Below, in pieces: positions 1 to 8,634 of a stretch of DNA of 64,000 nt (the stretch's first letter is position 1; every line of letters starts with the position of its first letter). The notes under the pieces were generated by a model. That model saw only the letters and a list, made by a program, of their open reading frames with translations. It was not told the DNA's origin and did no database searches. Source of the DNA: JBDWFY01 sp039976075 (lineage in GTDB: Bacteria > Pseudomonadota > Alphaproteobacteria > Rhizobiales > Stappiaceae); contig JBDWFY010000011.1 of NCBI GenBank assembly GCA_039976075.1, positions 496,001-560,000 on the forward strand. Reading direction: 5' to 3'. A program made the translations under genes and the position numbers.

Positions 1-1
1 T

Positions 2-112
2 GAATCGGAACGGGAAAAAATGGAAATTCTGGGTGAGCGCAAGGTTGCGGAGAGCATGCAGACGTGGTTGGGCCTCAGTCCGTTTGCAAAACAGAAGAAA
101 CTTGTCGGCTGA
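2..112 (+). CDS. C-terminal end of an unrecognised protein (partial)
   Basis: An open frame enters from the left edge and ends at a TGA at 110-112, giving the last 36 residues of a protein. The tail is charged, rich in Glu and Lys, with one Trp and the ending KKLVG. It has the look of an amphipathic helix followed by a basic end. Nothing in it identifies a family, and its start lies outside the window. Confidence 0.5.
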   Translation, partial: ESEREKMEILGERKVAESMQTWLGLSPFAKQKKLVG

Positions 113-229
113 GGTATGGACGCATAGATTTGCTTGAAATGCTAGGCTGACGGCAATGAAACGTCTCTCTTTCAGCAAATGAGAAGACGGCCATCGATCC
201 ATATCTGTGTATCCGGGGGGACACGAGAG

Positions 230-850
230 ATGAGACTGCGCGTTTGGTTGAGGTTTGGCACGAAGGTTCTGACGGTTTTCTGTGCCACAGCCTTGCTAGG
301 GACAGGTGCGGTCCAGGCTCGATCTGTCCCCGACAATGTTAAACTGGCCGAGAAAGCGATGTAAGCTGCGGCACAAATGGAACCGACCGTTCCCAGTGGC
401 GGCAATCCACTCAAAATGAAAAAAGACGGTTCCGGTGCCTGTGAGTACATGAACCGGGGACCGGTTGTCGTCACCCTCCATTGTGAAGCCTGGTACCGCG
501 ACTTTGCTCAGGACAAAGCCACCAAAAAGATGGCCATCCGTTTGGTTACCTTTGGTGCACCGAGGTATGCTCTTTCAACGAAATTCTTTCCTAGCCCCCG
601 AAACTTCTACGTTTACACAGTCGAAAATCTTTACAGAAGCGGAAATAATTGGCGCACTGACCCGAAAGTTTTCGAGTGGGAGAAAGGACTGCGAGAGGGG
701 AGCTGGGCCTATCGCAAAGCCGATACCAAGCGTCCCAAAGACTCGCGCAAACGCGTATGGACCGCGAAGTGTCAGTCCTCAGCAACCGGAAAAGGTGGGG
801 CCCATGCCGCGCAGGAATATTATCGCGTTGCGACGTCGGGGAGATGTTGA
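230..850 (+). pseudogene. Secreted protein gene split by an in-frame TAA
   Basis: Starting at ATG 230, the frame encodes a classic signal peptide (basic start MRLRVWLR, hydrophobic stretch, cleavage after VQA near residue 26) and then a mature region that hits TAA at 362-364. The same frame resumes at once with AAAQMEPTVPSGG and runs on to TGA at 848-850, a further 160 or so residues with four Cys. Both halves are in one frame and only one stop codon separates them, so this looks like a single small periplasmic protein of about 206 residues carrying a nonsense mutation. Alternatives are a sequencing error, or re-initiation at ATG 377, which would make a product with no signal peptide. I do not recognise the family. 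Confidence 0.55.
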
Positions 851-929
851 GCTCTGTGGTTTTTCAGACGATGGCAGTCTGACTGACAATGCGAAGTCCA
901 CAAATGGTTTGCGGGCGCGTTATGTGCTC

Positions 930-1880
930 TCACATGGTCGAACGGTATTCTCTGGGAGAGATGTCAAAGTGTGTCCGGAATATCGTGGAAAAATTCTGAA
1001 AATTTTCGAACCCGTATTTCAAGGCGATTTCACTGATCGACTGGCCGGTAAATCGAGCGTCGCGCAAATCCTCTGCAACCGCCCTCAGTCTTGACTGTCG
1101 GATAAAGGCGCTGAGAGACACGTTTTCCTTGGCGAAAATGGCATTCAATCTGCGGACAGACATGCCGACTTGCGCCGCAACGGCATTTCGGTCCAGATCG
1201 GGATCGCCAAGATTGTTGCGAATGTAGGATTTTGCCCTGAGCAGGATTTGCTGCTCGGGAGAAGACAGCTCAAGTGAGGCGTTTGCCTGCGCTGCCAGCC
1301 CTGTGGCAATCAGATCAATCAGGGTATCCTGCACCAGCGTTTGCAGCACGGTGTCGGACGTCGACGCATGGCTTGAAAAAGCCGTTATATTCTCCCGCAC
1401 CAGGCGACCGATGCCGGTCTGGCCGTCTATTTTCTGGGCGGTCATCATCTCTGCATTGGGCAGGCGGGCCAGCAATTTTTCTTTTGGCAGCTGAACGACC
1501 ATCTGACTGAAGTTTTCCGTCAGTTGCAGCTCGTAGGGATCGGAACTGCTGTAAAGCGCCATGTCGCCGGGGTACAACAGTGCCGACTGACCAAACTGGT
1601 TGACCTGCGCGGCGTTTCTGGTCTGGAGGCTGAGAAGAAAATAGGGTTCGCTCGCCATCCGGATGTCGCGCCTTCGGCGGCGAACAGAGTGCGACTTGCC
1701 GCGCACATGGGAAATCGACAAGACAGAATGGCGTGCAATTTCAATGGCCCCATAAAAACCTTGTCTTTCGCCTGCCTCGCATCCGAGCCGAACGTAACTG
1801 TCACAGACGGCATCCTGCCAGTATGAAAACCGGTCCTTCTCCGGAACATCCGTCGTGTCGTAGCGTGTGTGAATGTCCAT
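930..1880 (-). CDS. AraC family transcriptional regulator, probably of the nitrilase operon
   Basis: A 316-residue protein with an N-terminal effector-binding region of the AraC-binding-like type (residues about 1-200) and a C-terminal pair of helix-turn-helix motifs (about 215-316). The second motif region reads ISEIALKYGFENFQNFSTIF followed by SPREYR, the standard AraC signature. It is transcribed divergently from the nitrilase gene, 127 bp away. AraC-type activators (for example NitR in Rhodococcus) control known nitrilase genes, so the inferred job is substrate-dependent activation of the nitrilase and aldoxime dehydratase pair. The effector is not known. Length and architecture are complete. 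Confidence 0.9.
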   Translation of the reverse strand: MDIHTRYDTTDVPEKDRFSYWQDAVCDSYVRLGCEAGERQGFYGAIEIARHSVLSISHVRGKSHSVRRRRRDIRMASEPYFLLSLQTRNAAQVNQFGQSALLYPGDMALYSSSDPYELQLTENFSQMVVQLPKEKLLARLPNAEMMTAQKIDGQTGIGRLVRENITAFSSHASTSDTVLQTLVQDTLIDLIATGLAAQANASLELSSPEQQILLRAKSYIRNNLGDPDLDRNAVAAQVGMSVRRLNAIFAKENVSLSAFIRQSRLRAVAEDLRDARFTGQSISEIALKYGFENFQNFSTIFRTHFDISPREYRSTM

Positions 1881-2007
1881 TGAACCGGTCCTCGCCAGGC
1901 CAAATTATGGGTTGATTGGTACAAAAACACAAGTTTTCAGGCCCAAATCCAAAAGCACTCGCTCCCTCAATTCGCCATGCTGAGCGTATCGAACAGGGAG
2001 CCAGACA

Positions 2008-3030
2008 ATGGCACAGAAATTCAAAGTGGCGGCGGTGCAGGCAGCACCATCCTTTCTCAACGTGAAAGAAGGGGTCGACAGGGCTGTCGGGTTTATCGAA
2101 GAAGCGGCCAAACTGGGCTGCAAGTTGGTTGTATTCCCGGAGACATGGCTGCCTGGTTATCCTAACCACATCTGGCTTGGACCGGTCGCCTGGTCGATCC
2201 AGTTCGTCGCGCCATACTTCGAAAATTCGATTGAAGCCGGAAGCGACGAAGACAAGGCAATCGCAAAAGCCGCCAGGGACAACAATATCCAGGTTTCTCT
2301 GGGACTTTCGGAACGCGATGGCGGCAGTCTTTATATTGCCCAGTGGCATTACGACGAAAACGGTGAAATCATCAAACGCCGTCGCAAGCTGAAGCCGACC
2401 CATGTCGAGCGGACGGTATTTGGTGAAGGAGACGGCAGCGATCTGATCGTGAACGACACCGCTATCGGACGTATCGGGCAGCTATCCTGCTGGGAGCATC
2501 TTCAGCCGCTTTCCAAATATGCCATGTATGCGCAAAATGAGCAGATCCACTGTGCGGCATGGCCAAATCTCGCGCTGTACGAAGGCGGAGCATATGCATT
2601 GGGACATCAGGTCAATAATGCAGCCAGCATGCTCTATGCGGTGGAAGGCGGCTGCTATGTGGTGGCAGCCTGTGCGCTGGTTTCCAAGGACCAGCAGGAT
2701 GTCTTGTGTGAAGGAGATCCCCTTCGCGAACAGCTCTGTCCGGTCGGGGGTGGTTACACCAAGATTTATGCGCCTGACGGCCAGTCCATCGGCAGTGAAC
2801 TGGCGCATACCGAAGAAGGCCTGGTGACCGCTGATATCGATCTGGCCATGATAGCCGTGGCCAAGGCTGCCGCTGACCCTGCCGGTCACTATTCGCGTCC
2901 TGACGTGACGCGATTGATGCTCAACACCAAGCCGCAGCGGCCTGTGGTCAATTTTGATGATGCGGCTGCGGGTGCCTCCGAGCCGGAAATGGCGGCTGAG
3001 GTTGAGGAGCTGTCCGATGCGGCCGAATAG
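2008..3030 (+). CDS. Nitrilase (nitrile aminohydrolase, C-N hydrolase superfamily)
   Basis: A 340-residue cytoplasmic enzyme that hydrolyses a nitrile directly to a carboxylic acid and ammonia. The family catalytic triad is visible: Glu45 in VVFPETWLPGYP, Lys129 in RRKLKPTHVER and Cys161 in GQLSCWEHLQPL. The CWEHLQPL block separates true nitrilases from amidases and carbamoylases. Length is normal for the family. ATG 2008 follows a good ribosome site (AGGGAG at about 1997). The gene overlaps the downstream aldoxime dehydratase by 14 bp, so the two are translationally coupled. Whether it prefers aliphatic, aromatic or arylaceto-nitriles cannot be read from sequence, but pairing with an aldoxime dehydratase points to arylacetonitriles or aliphatic nitriles derived from amino-acid aldoximes. 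Confidence 0.93.
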   Translation: MAQKFKVAAVQAAPSFLNVKEGVDRAVGFIEEAAKLGCKLVVFPETWLPGYPNHIWLGPVAWSIQFVAPYFENSIEAGSDEDKAIAKAARDNNIQVSLGLSERDGGSLYIAQWHYDENGEIIKRRRKLKPTHVERTVFGEGDGSDLIVNDTAIGRIGQLSCWEHLQPLSKYAMYAQNEQIHCAAWPNLALYEGGAYALGHQVNNAASMLYAVEGGCYVVAACALVSKDQQDVLCEGDPLREQLCPVGGGYTKIYAPDGQSIGSELAHTEEGLVTADIDLAMIAVAKAAADPAGHYSRPDVTRLMLNTKPQRPVVNFDDAAAGASEPEMAAEVEELSDAAE

Positions 3031-4051
3031 CGGAAAGCAGGACGGCGGCCGGAAAGCGGAACGTCGGTATCCATTGCGAATGCCGGAGGGATGGAACCCG
3101 CCGGTACCTGCCTGGAAATCGACATTCCCCACTCAGAGTGTTGCGATGACTGTCATTGGCATTCAGCATGGGCCGGACACCAATGTCACAGCGCATTTGG
3201 CGGAACTGAGCGGTGCACTCTCCAAGGCAGACATCCGCGACTTCGCCACCTGCGATGCCGGAGAGGGGATGTGCGAAACTGTTTGCATCGCCTATTGGAC
3301 GGACGGGGCAATAGCGTCTGCCGACCTGGCTTCGCCCGCTTTTGGTGCTGCGTGGGAGAAACATGCGCGTGCAGATGCCGGTTACGGTCTGTTTCGCGAA
3401 ATGACCAACATTCCGCTTGAGCGCTCGGAGACCTTGTTCTCCGGTCCGGTGCATGACCATGGCATGAGCCAGATCCGAAACGGAATTGAGGGTCCGATTG
3501 TCGATCATCAATATTGGGGTGGGATGCGGGACAGGATTCCCATCTCGGCCAATGATCCGCTGGAAGCCGGCGGTCCGTTGAGGATCGTCGAGCAGAGCGA
3601 CAATCGCGTTGTCGTGGAGGCGCATGAAAATCTCTGTATCATCCGCTCGGGCCAGGACTGGTCGCAGTGCGAGGGTGAGCAGCTGCGCGAATATCAGGAC
3701 GTCATCGAGCCGACACTGAAAGCGGGTATGGCCTTTCTTCGCGATCAGGGCAGCGAGGTCAGCTGTTACACCTGCCGTTACATGCGCGATCAGGATAGTC
3801 AGGGCAGGGCGGCGCCACGATCATTCGGATTGGCCTATTTCCGGACGATGAGAGAGCTCGAGGACTGGGCAGAGCATCATCCAACTCACCTGGAAATATT
3901 CAATACGTTTTTGCAGATTGCGCCAAAATATGGTCCGAATCTGCAACTGCGCCTCTGGCATGAAGTATCGGTGTTGCCTGCCGGGAAACAGCGGGCCGAA
4001 TATATCAATTGCCGGGCAGGGACGGGCTTGCTCGGCGGTGTGGACCGGTAG
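3017..4051 (+). CDS. oxd: Heme-dependent aldoxime dehydratase (phenylacetaldoxime dehydratase family)
   Basis: Dehydrates an aldoxime to a nitrile using a heme b in which the substrate nitrogen binds iron. ATG 3017 is chosen because GAGGAG lies 6 bases upstream, inside the end of the nitrilase gene; the frame is open further upstream but that part is nitrilase shadow. The product is 344 residues, typical for the family (about 350). Family-typical blocks are the start WNPPVPAW, the MTNIPLERSETLFSG region, the HHPTHLEIF block near residue 291 and WHEVSV near 315. The two conserved His of these blocks are candidates for the proximal heme ligand and the distal acid-base residue; that assignment is from memory of the family. 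With the adjacent nitrilase it makes a two-step aldoxime to carboxylate route. Confidence 0.92.
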   Translation: MRPNSGKQDGGRKAERRYPLRMPEGWNPPVPAWKSTFPTQSVAMTVIGIQHGPDTNVTAHLAELSGALSKADIRDFATCDAGEGMCETVCIAYWTDGAIASADLASPAFGAAWEKHARADAGYGLFREMTNIPLERSETLFSGPVHDHGMSQIRNGIEGPIVDHQYWGGMRDRIPISANDPLEAGGPLRIVEQSDNRVVVEAHENLCIIRSGQDWSQCEGEQLREYQDVIEPTLKAGMAFLRDQGSEVSCYTCRYMRDQDSQGRAAPRSFGLAYFRTMRELEDWAEHHPTHLEIFNTFLQIAPKYGPNLQLRLWHEVSVLPAGKQRAEYINCRAGTGLLGGVDR

Positions 4052-4068
4052 CGCACTGGGCGATTTAA

Positions 4069-4088
4069 GCCAGGCGTTGGTGCCTGGC
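4069..4088 (+). terminator. Hairpin after the nitrilase/aldoxime dehydratase genes
   Basis: A perfect 7-bp stem (GCCAGGC at 4069-4075 with GCCTGGC at 4082-4088, loop GTTGGT) begins 18 bases after the oxd stop, between two convergent genes. There is no U-run, so it may be a 3' stabilising hairpin or a weak terminator. Confidence 0.4.
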
Positions 4089-4135
4089 ACAACGCCATTC
4101 CGGCACCTGGACGCGATCATGATCCAAAGTATCCA

Positions 4136-4648
4136 TCAGGATCGACGGAGGAACAGGTAGCCACCTTTGGATAGTGTCACGGTCAAATTCAGATCGTGAT
4201 CTGAAATCACGCGTTTGAAGTCTGCGATGTTAGATGCCTCGTCTGCAATCAGCATCCAGCCCTTTGCATCGACAAGGTCGAGCAGCATGCGAAGCACGCT
4301 CAGACGCGCTGCTTTAGGTAGCATGTGAAGGGTCCGGTCAACCAGAATGACGTCGAATTTGCCTTGGGGTGTGTAAGCGGCATTGTCGGCGACCACACCT
4401 TCGATGACCAAATTGTCTTTTTCCGCGGCGGCTTTCAGGTCTCGGATGCCATTTGGAGAAATGTCCACCCCGACAACGCTGTGACCGAGCCTGGCAATGA
4501 ACAATGCGTCCCTGCCTTGCCCGCACCCAACATCCAGAACGCGTGCATTATTCAGTTCATATTGGTCAAAAAAATCGACAAACACCGACGTCGGTTTCCC
4601 CAGCGCCTCGCGTGTCTCGCCATAAAGTTTGTCATAATCGTAGGCCAT
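4136..4648 (-). CDS. Class I SAM-dependent methyltransferase
   Basis: A 170-residue Rossmann-fold methyltransferase. Motif I is VLDVGCGQGRD (residues about 37-47), motif II is VVGVDIS (about 57-63) and the post-I region includes GVVADNAAYTPQGKFDVILVDRTLHML. It is smaller than most class I enzymes and resembles the TehB-like group that methylates small molecules or tellurite/thiol compounds. The substrate is unknown. It is convergent with oxd and stands alone, so context gives no further help. ATG 4648 is the only good start. Confidence 0.8.
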   Translation of the reverse strand: MAYDYDKLYGETREALGKPTSVFVDFFDQYELNNARVLDVGCGQGRDALFIARLGHSVVGVDISPNGIRDLKAAAEKDNLVIEGVVADNAAYTPQGKFDVILVDRTLHMLPKAARLSVLRMLLDLVDAKGWMLIADEASNIADFKRVISDHDLNLTVTLSKGGYLFLRRS

Positions 4649-4818
4649 GCAAAAAGCACTAATAGATCGGGTCGAAAATGGCTAACTGAAACATCCCGGG
4701 GCAGCAATGAAATCCGCAGTGCCGTTATTGGCGCTGAATGCCGCCAGGGTTTGGCGTGAGGCGTCGAGCGGATGGCTGTTGTGAGGCCATGGTGCATCAG
4801 TGTTGTGGCACCATCACC

Positions 4819-5943
4819 CTAGCTCTCATGTGCGACTGAACGCCTGAAGAGCAGGAGACTGATGGTCAAAAGTACGGTCCCCAGTACTGCCATCCACAAA
4901 AACTCCGGCCAGACGATGTCAAACCCGGCGCCCTTGAAAACAATGGCCTGGCTTGCCGACATGTAGTGGCGAGAAGGAAGAATTTGCGTCCCCGCCTGTA
5001 GCCAGGCAGGTTGACCTTCAATCGGTGTTTCGCCTCCCGACAGCATCAGCATTGGCAAGATTATCAGCATCACCAACAGCGCGAACTGCGCCATTGACCG
5101 CGCGATTGTTGCCAGAAAGACCCCGAGCGCTGTTGCGGTGAAGAGGAAGAGCGCCGTGCCAAGAAGAAACAGTGTCTTGGACCCGGCGATGCTTATCCCC
5201 AAAGAACCCTGCATCACAAATGTCAGTGACAATCCTGCCGCCACCAGAACCACGGTGGCATTTGCCCAGATTTTGGCGACTGCGATGTCAAAAGGCGCAA
5301 GGGGCATGGCAAGCAGGTGCTCAATGGTTCCGTGTTCGCGCTCCCGGATCATGGCGGCACCCGTGAGAATCGTGGTCAGCCACATGATCTGACCAATCAG
5401 TGCGACGATGCCGGCAAAGCGCACGGTGTCGCGGTTCGGGTTGAATGCACTGCGCAAGATGACATCGACTGCGGGCGGGTCCAACAGATCTGCTCCGATC
5501 GCGAACTGGTGGATCTCTGCGCTGATAATGTTGGTGATGTAACTGGCGCCGATCCCAGCCTGTTCCATCGCTGTCGCATCAATCAGGACCTGAATCTCCG
5601 GAGCCTGCCCGGCACGAATATCCTTCTCAAAGCCCGGGGGCACCGCAACGATGAAGAGGAACCGCCCTGCATCCATCTGCTCTGTGCCGGAGCCAGGTGC
5701 GATCTGAACGACAGGCTGAAATTCCGGTGGAAAGAAGGCCCCGGCCAGTGCCCGCGAAAGTGGTGAGTTGTCCTCGTCTGCAAATGCAATTGATGCGTTG
5801 TTGACGGAGGATGCGACACCGGTTGCTTCCATGATCGGGGCCAGCGTGAACGACCAGGCGAGCAGTGCCATCATCACCCAGTCGCGGCGCAGGCTCATCA
5901 TCTCTTTCAGGCCAAGCCAGAATATGCAGTTAAGCCGCTGCAT
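4819..5943 (-). CDS. ABC-2 type exporter permease (YhhJ/YbhR-like)
   Basis: A 374-residue inner-membrane permease with one N-terminal transmembrane helix (about 20-45), a large extracytoplasmic loop (about 50-170, containing VAVPPGFEKDIRAGQ) and a C-terminal block of five or more helices (about 175-370) with the ABC-2 feature EREHGTIEHLLAMPLAPFDIAVAK. Its ATG abuts the stop codon of the upstream ATPase-permease gene, so the three genes from 9626 to 4819 form one operon. Together with the HlyD-type adaptor it should export a hydrophobic or cationic compound. The substrate is not deducible. Confidence 0.88.
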   Translation of the reverse strand: MQRLNCIFWLGLKEMMSLRRDWVMMALLAWSFTLAPIMEATGVASSVNNASIAFADEDNSPLSRALAGAFFPPEFQPVVQIAPGSGTEQMDAGRFLFIVAVPPGFEKDIRAGQAPEIQVLIDATAMEQAGIGASYITNIISAEIHQFAIGADLLDPPAVDVILRSAFNPNRDTVRFAGIVALIGQIMWLTTILTGAAMIREREHGTIEHLLAMPLAPFDIAVAKIWANATVVLVAAGLSLTFVMQGSLGISIAGSKTLFLLGTALFLFTATALGVFLATIARSMAQFALLVMLIILPMLMLSGGETPIEGQPAWLQAGTQILPSRHYMSASQAIVFKGAGFDIVWPEFLWMAVLGTVLLTISLLLFRRSVAHES

Positions 5944-8634
5944 CTACTTCTCCTGCGCTCGAAGGGCGAGGGCGGCGATGCCTGTAAGCACCGGTCCAAA
6001 GCAGGCAAGCGCCAGAATGTCAGGGGCGAGCGCCTCCCAACCCAACCCTTTGGTGAAGGCACCAACATTCAGGTGCAAGAAGTAGGATGAGGGCCAGAGC
6101 GAACCGATGGTCTGGGCACCCCCCTCAAGCGTCGACACCGGTTGAAGCAGTCCCGAGAACTGGATGGTCGGGACCACCGAGGCGATAGCCGTGGCAAACG
6201 TCGCGGCCACCTGGCTCGATGTCATGGTCGCAATCAGCAACCCATAGGATGTGGTTGCCCAAACATACAGGAATGCGCCGATTGCCAAGGGAAGAGGGTC
6301 GCCTTTGAGCGGCACGCCAAAGATGACGATTGTCATCACGGTCAACAGTATAAAGTTCGCATAAGCAATTGCGATATAGGGGATCTGCTTGCCGATCAGG
6401 AATTCAAGCCGCGTTGTTGGGGTCACATAGAAATTGGTGACCGAGCCCAATTCTCTTTCCCGCGCGACGCTGACCGCCGTGAGAACCGCCGGCAGCATGA
6501 TAAGCAGGATAGCGGGCATGGCGGGTGCCATTGCGGCAATACTTTCAAAGCTCTGATTGTACCGAAAACGCGGCTCGATCCGTGCTATATCAGCTTGGCT
6601 GGAACCGCTGTTGCGCGCCAGCACACCGAGAAACGTCTGATTCAATCCGGCAACATAGCCCTCAACTGTCTCCCCCTTGAAAGGAATTGCACCGTCCACG
6701 GTTGCCAGCACTTCGGTTGGTTCGCCGGCGCGCAGCTTGCGGCCGAAATCGGGAGGCAGTTCAATGACCAACGAAACATCGCCTGCGACCAGTCGTCTGC
6801 GGCCGTCAGCGGCGCTGGTCAGGGGCGGGGTGGATTTGAAATATCGTGATCCCGCAATCTCGGAGATGTAAGCACGGCTTTCCGGTCCCTGCGAAAGGTC
6901 CAGGACCGCAAAATCCAGTTCCTCGATATCCAGCGTGATCCCAAAGCAAAAAACCAGCATCAAAAGTGCCGAGCCCAGGAAGGCGAAAGCCAGACGCACG
7001 CGATCGCGCAGGATTTCGACCGTTTCGCGTCGCGCATAGGCCAGCGCGCGCCCGAGGCTGCCACCGGACCCTGCCTTTGATGCACTCACCGTGACTTTCG
7101 GGGCGACCACTTTGGTCGGGGGCTCTGCGGCTTCCAATACCGCGATAAATGCAGCTTCCAGACTGTCTGCTTTCTCAGCAGCAATCAACTCATCAGGCGT
7201 ACCCTCGGCGATAACCCGACCTGCATGCATGAAGGAGACCCGGTCGCATCGTTCAGCCTCGGCCATGAAATGCGTCGATACGAAGATCGTCACGTCGTCC
7301 TTGCGCGCGAGCTCGATCAGCAGGCCCCAGAACGAGTCACGCGCCTCCGGGTCGACACCCGAGGTCGGTTCGTCAAGGATCAGAACGCGCGGGCGATGGA
7401 TCACTGCAACTGCCAGAGACAAACGCTGTTTGATGCCAAGCGGCAGATCAGCCGCCAGGGTGTCGCTGTGGGCATTCAGGCCAAAGCGTTCCGTCATCTC
7501 GTCGACCCGGGCCGCCCGGTCCGCGATTGCGAAGATGCGGGCGTGAAGCTGCAGGTTCTGGTGTACGCTCAACTCCCCATAGAGGGAGAAAGCCTGACTC
7601 ATGTAACCGATCTCTCGGCGCATCTCTCGATTGTGCGCATCAACCGGTCTGCCGAACAACGTCGCGGCCCCCGAGCTTGCAGGCAAAAGGCCGGTCAGCA
7701 TCTTCATTGTCGTGGACTTGCCGCATCCGTTCGATCCAAGAAATCCGAAAATTTCGCCACGATTGATGGAGAAGTCGACACGGTCAACCGCGGTGAATTC
7801 ACCAAAGCGCCGTGTCAGCTCACGCGCGGTAATTACCGGATCTGCGTCAACCCGTCCCGCGGGCACCTTGACTGGCGGACAGGGATGCTTTCCGCGCGCC
7901 TGAAGGCGTCTGTAAGCCGTTTCAAGGTCGCTGTCTTCGCCCTTTAACTCATCCGGTTTGCCCTGAAACAGCACGCGACCGGCATCCATCGCAACGATCC
8001 GGTCAAAGCTCTGGGCTTCCTCCATATACGCGGTTGAAACCAGAACAGAGAGCGTCGGGTTGTCTTCTCTGATTGCAGCAATCAGTGCCCAGAACTGGCG
8101 GCGCGACAACGGATCGACACCAGTCGTCGGCTCATCCAGCACCAACAGTCTGGGGTCATGGATCAGCGCGCAACACAGGCCAAGTTTCTGTTTCATGCCG
8201 CCGGAGAGTTTTCCCATCAGCCGGTCGGTGAAGGGTGCAAGTCCTGTGGCCGACAACAGCGCTTCGATCCGGATGTCGCGCTCTTCCTGGCCCTGACCGA
8301 AGAGACGCGAAAAGAACTCGAGGTTCTCGCGAACCGACAGTTCCGCATAGAGATTGCGACCCAGCCCCTGTGGCATGTAGGCAATTGCCGGACAAACACG
8401 GCGTCGATGCCCGGGGTCATCGATTGCTCCTCCCAGAACGACAATTTTCCCGGACTGCAACTTCTTCGCACCGGTGATCAGACCGAGCAGCGTCGACTTG
8501 CCGACCCCATCCGGCCCGATAAACCCGATAAGCTGACCTGTTGGTAAGTCCAGCGACAGGGAATCCAGCGCAGTATGTTTGCGATACCGGTGCGTAACGC
8601 GTGAAATACGGATCACGGAATCATCGGCACTCAT
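5944..8634 (-). CDS. Fused double ATP-binding/ABC-2 permease protein (RbbA/YhiH-like)
   Basis: An 896-residue fusion: nucleotide-binding domain 1 (about 1-230; Walker A GPDGVGKST, signature LSGGMKQ, Walker B LLVLDEPTTGVD), domain 2 (about 265-490; Walker A GSNGCGKST, Walker B LILDEPTSGVD) and a C-terminal ABC-2 permease of about 6 helices (530-896). The second signature motif is degenerate (LPLGIKQ instead of LSGGQ), so the two ATP sites are probably unequal. The frame opens upstream, but ATG 8634 overlaps the hlyD stop by four bases (ATGA), which fixes the start. Size and order match E. coli RbbA (911 residues). RbbA is also reported as ribosome-associated, but the operon context here favours export. 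Confidence 0.88.
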   Translation of the reverse strand: MSADDSVIRISRVTHRYRKHTALDSLSLDLPTGQLIGFIGPDGVGKSTLLGLITGAKKLQSGKIVVLGGAIDDPGHRRRVCPAIAYMPQGLGRNLYAELSVRENLEFFSRLFGQGQEERDIRIEALLSATGLAPFTDRLMGKLSGGMKQKLGLCCALIHDPRLLVLDEPTTGVDPLSRRQFWALIAAIREDNPTLSVLVSTAYMEEAQSFDRIVAMDAGRVLFQGKPDELKGEDSDLETAYRRLQARGKHPCPPVKVPAGRVDADPVITARELTRRFGEFTAVDRVDFSINRGEIFGFLGSNGCGKSTTMKMLTGLLPASSGAATLFGRPVDAHNREMRREIGYMSQAFSLYGELSVHQNLQLHARIFAIADRAARVDEMTERFGLNAHSDTLAADLPLGIKQRLSLAVAVIHRPRVLILDEPTSGVDPEARDSFWGLLIELARKDDVTIFVSTHFMAEAERCDRVSFMHAGRVIAEGTPDELIAAEKADSLEAAFIAVLEAAEPPTKVVAPKVTVSASKAGSGGSLGRALAYARRETVEILRDRVRLAFAFLGSALLMLVFCFGITLDIEELDFAVLDLSQGPESRAYISEIAGSRYFKSTPPLTSAADGRRRLVAGDVSLVIELPPDFGRKLRAGEPTEVLATVDGAIPFKGETVEGYVAGLNQTFLGVLARNSGSSQADIARIEPRFRYNQSFESIAAMAPAMPAILLIMLPAVLTAVSVARERELGSVTNFYVTPTTRLEFLIGKQIPYIAIAYANFILLTVMTIVIFGVPLKGDPLPLAIGAFLYVWATTSYGLLIATMTSSQVAATFATAIASVVPTIQFSGLLQPVSTLEGGAQTIGSLWPSSYFLHLNVGAFTKGLGWEALAPDILALACFGPVLTGIAALALRAQEK

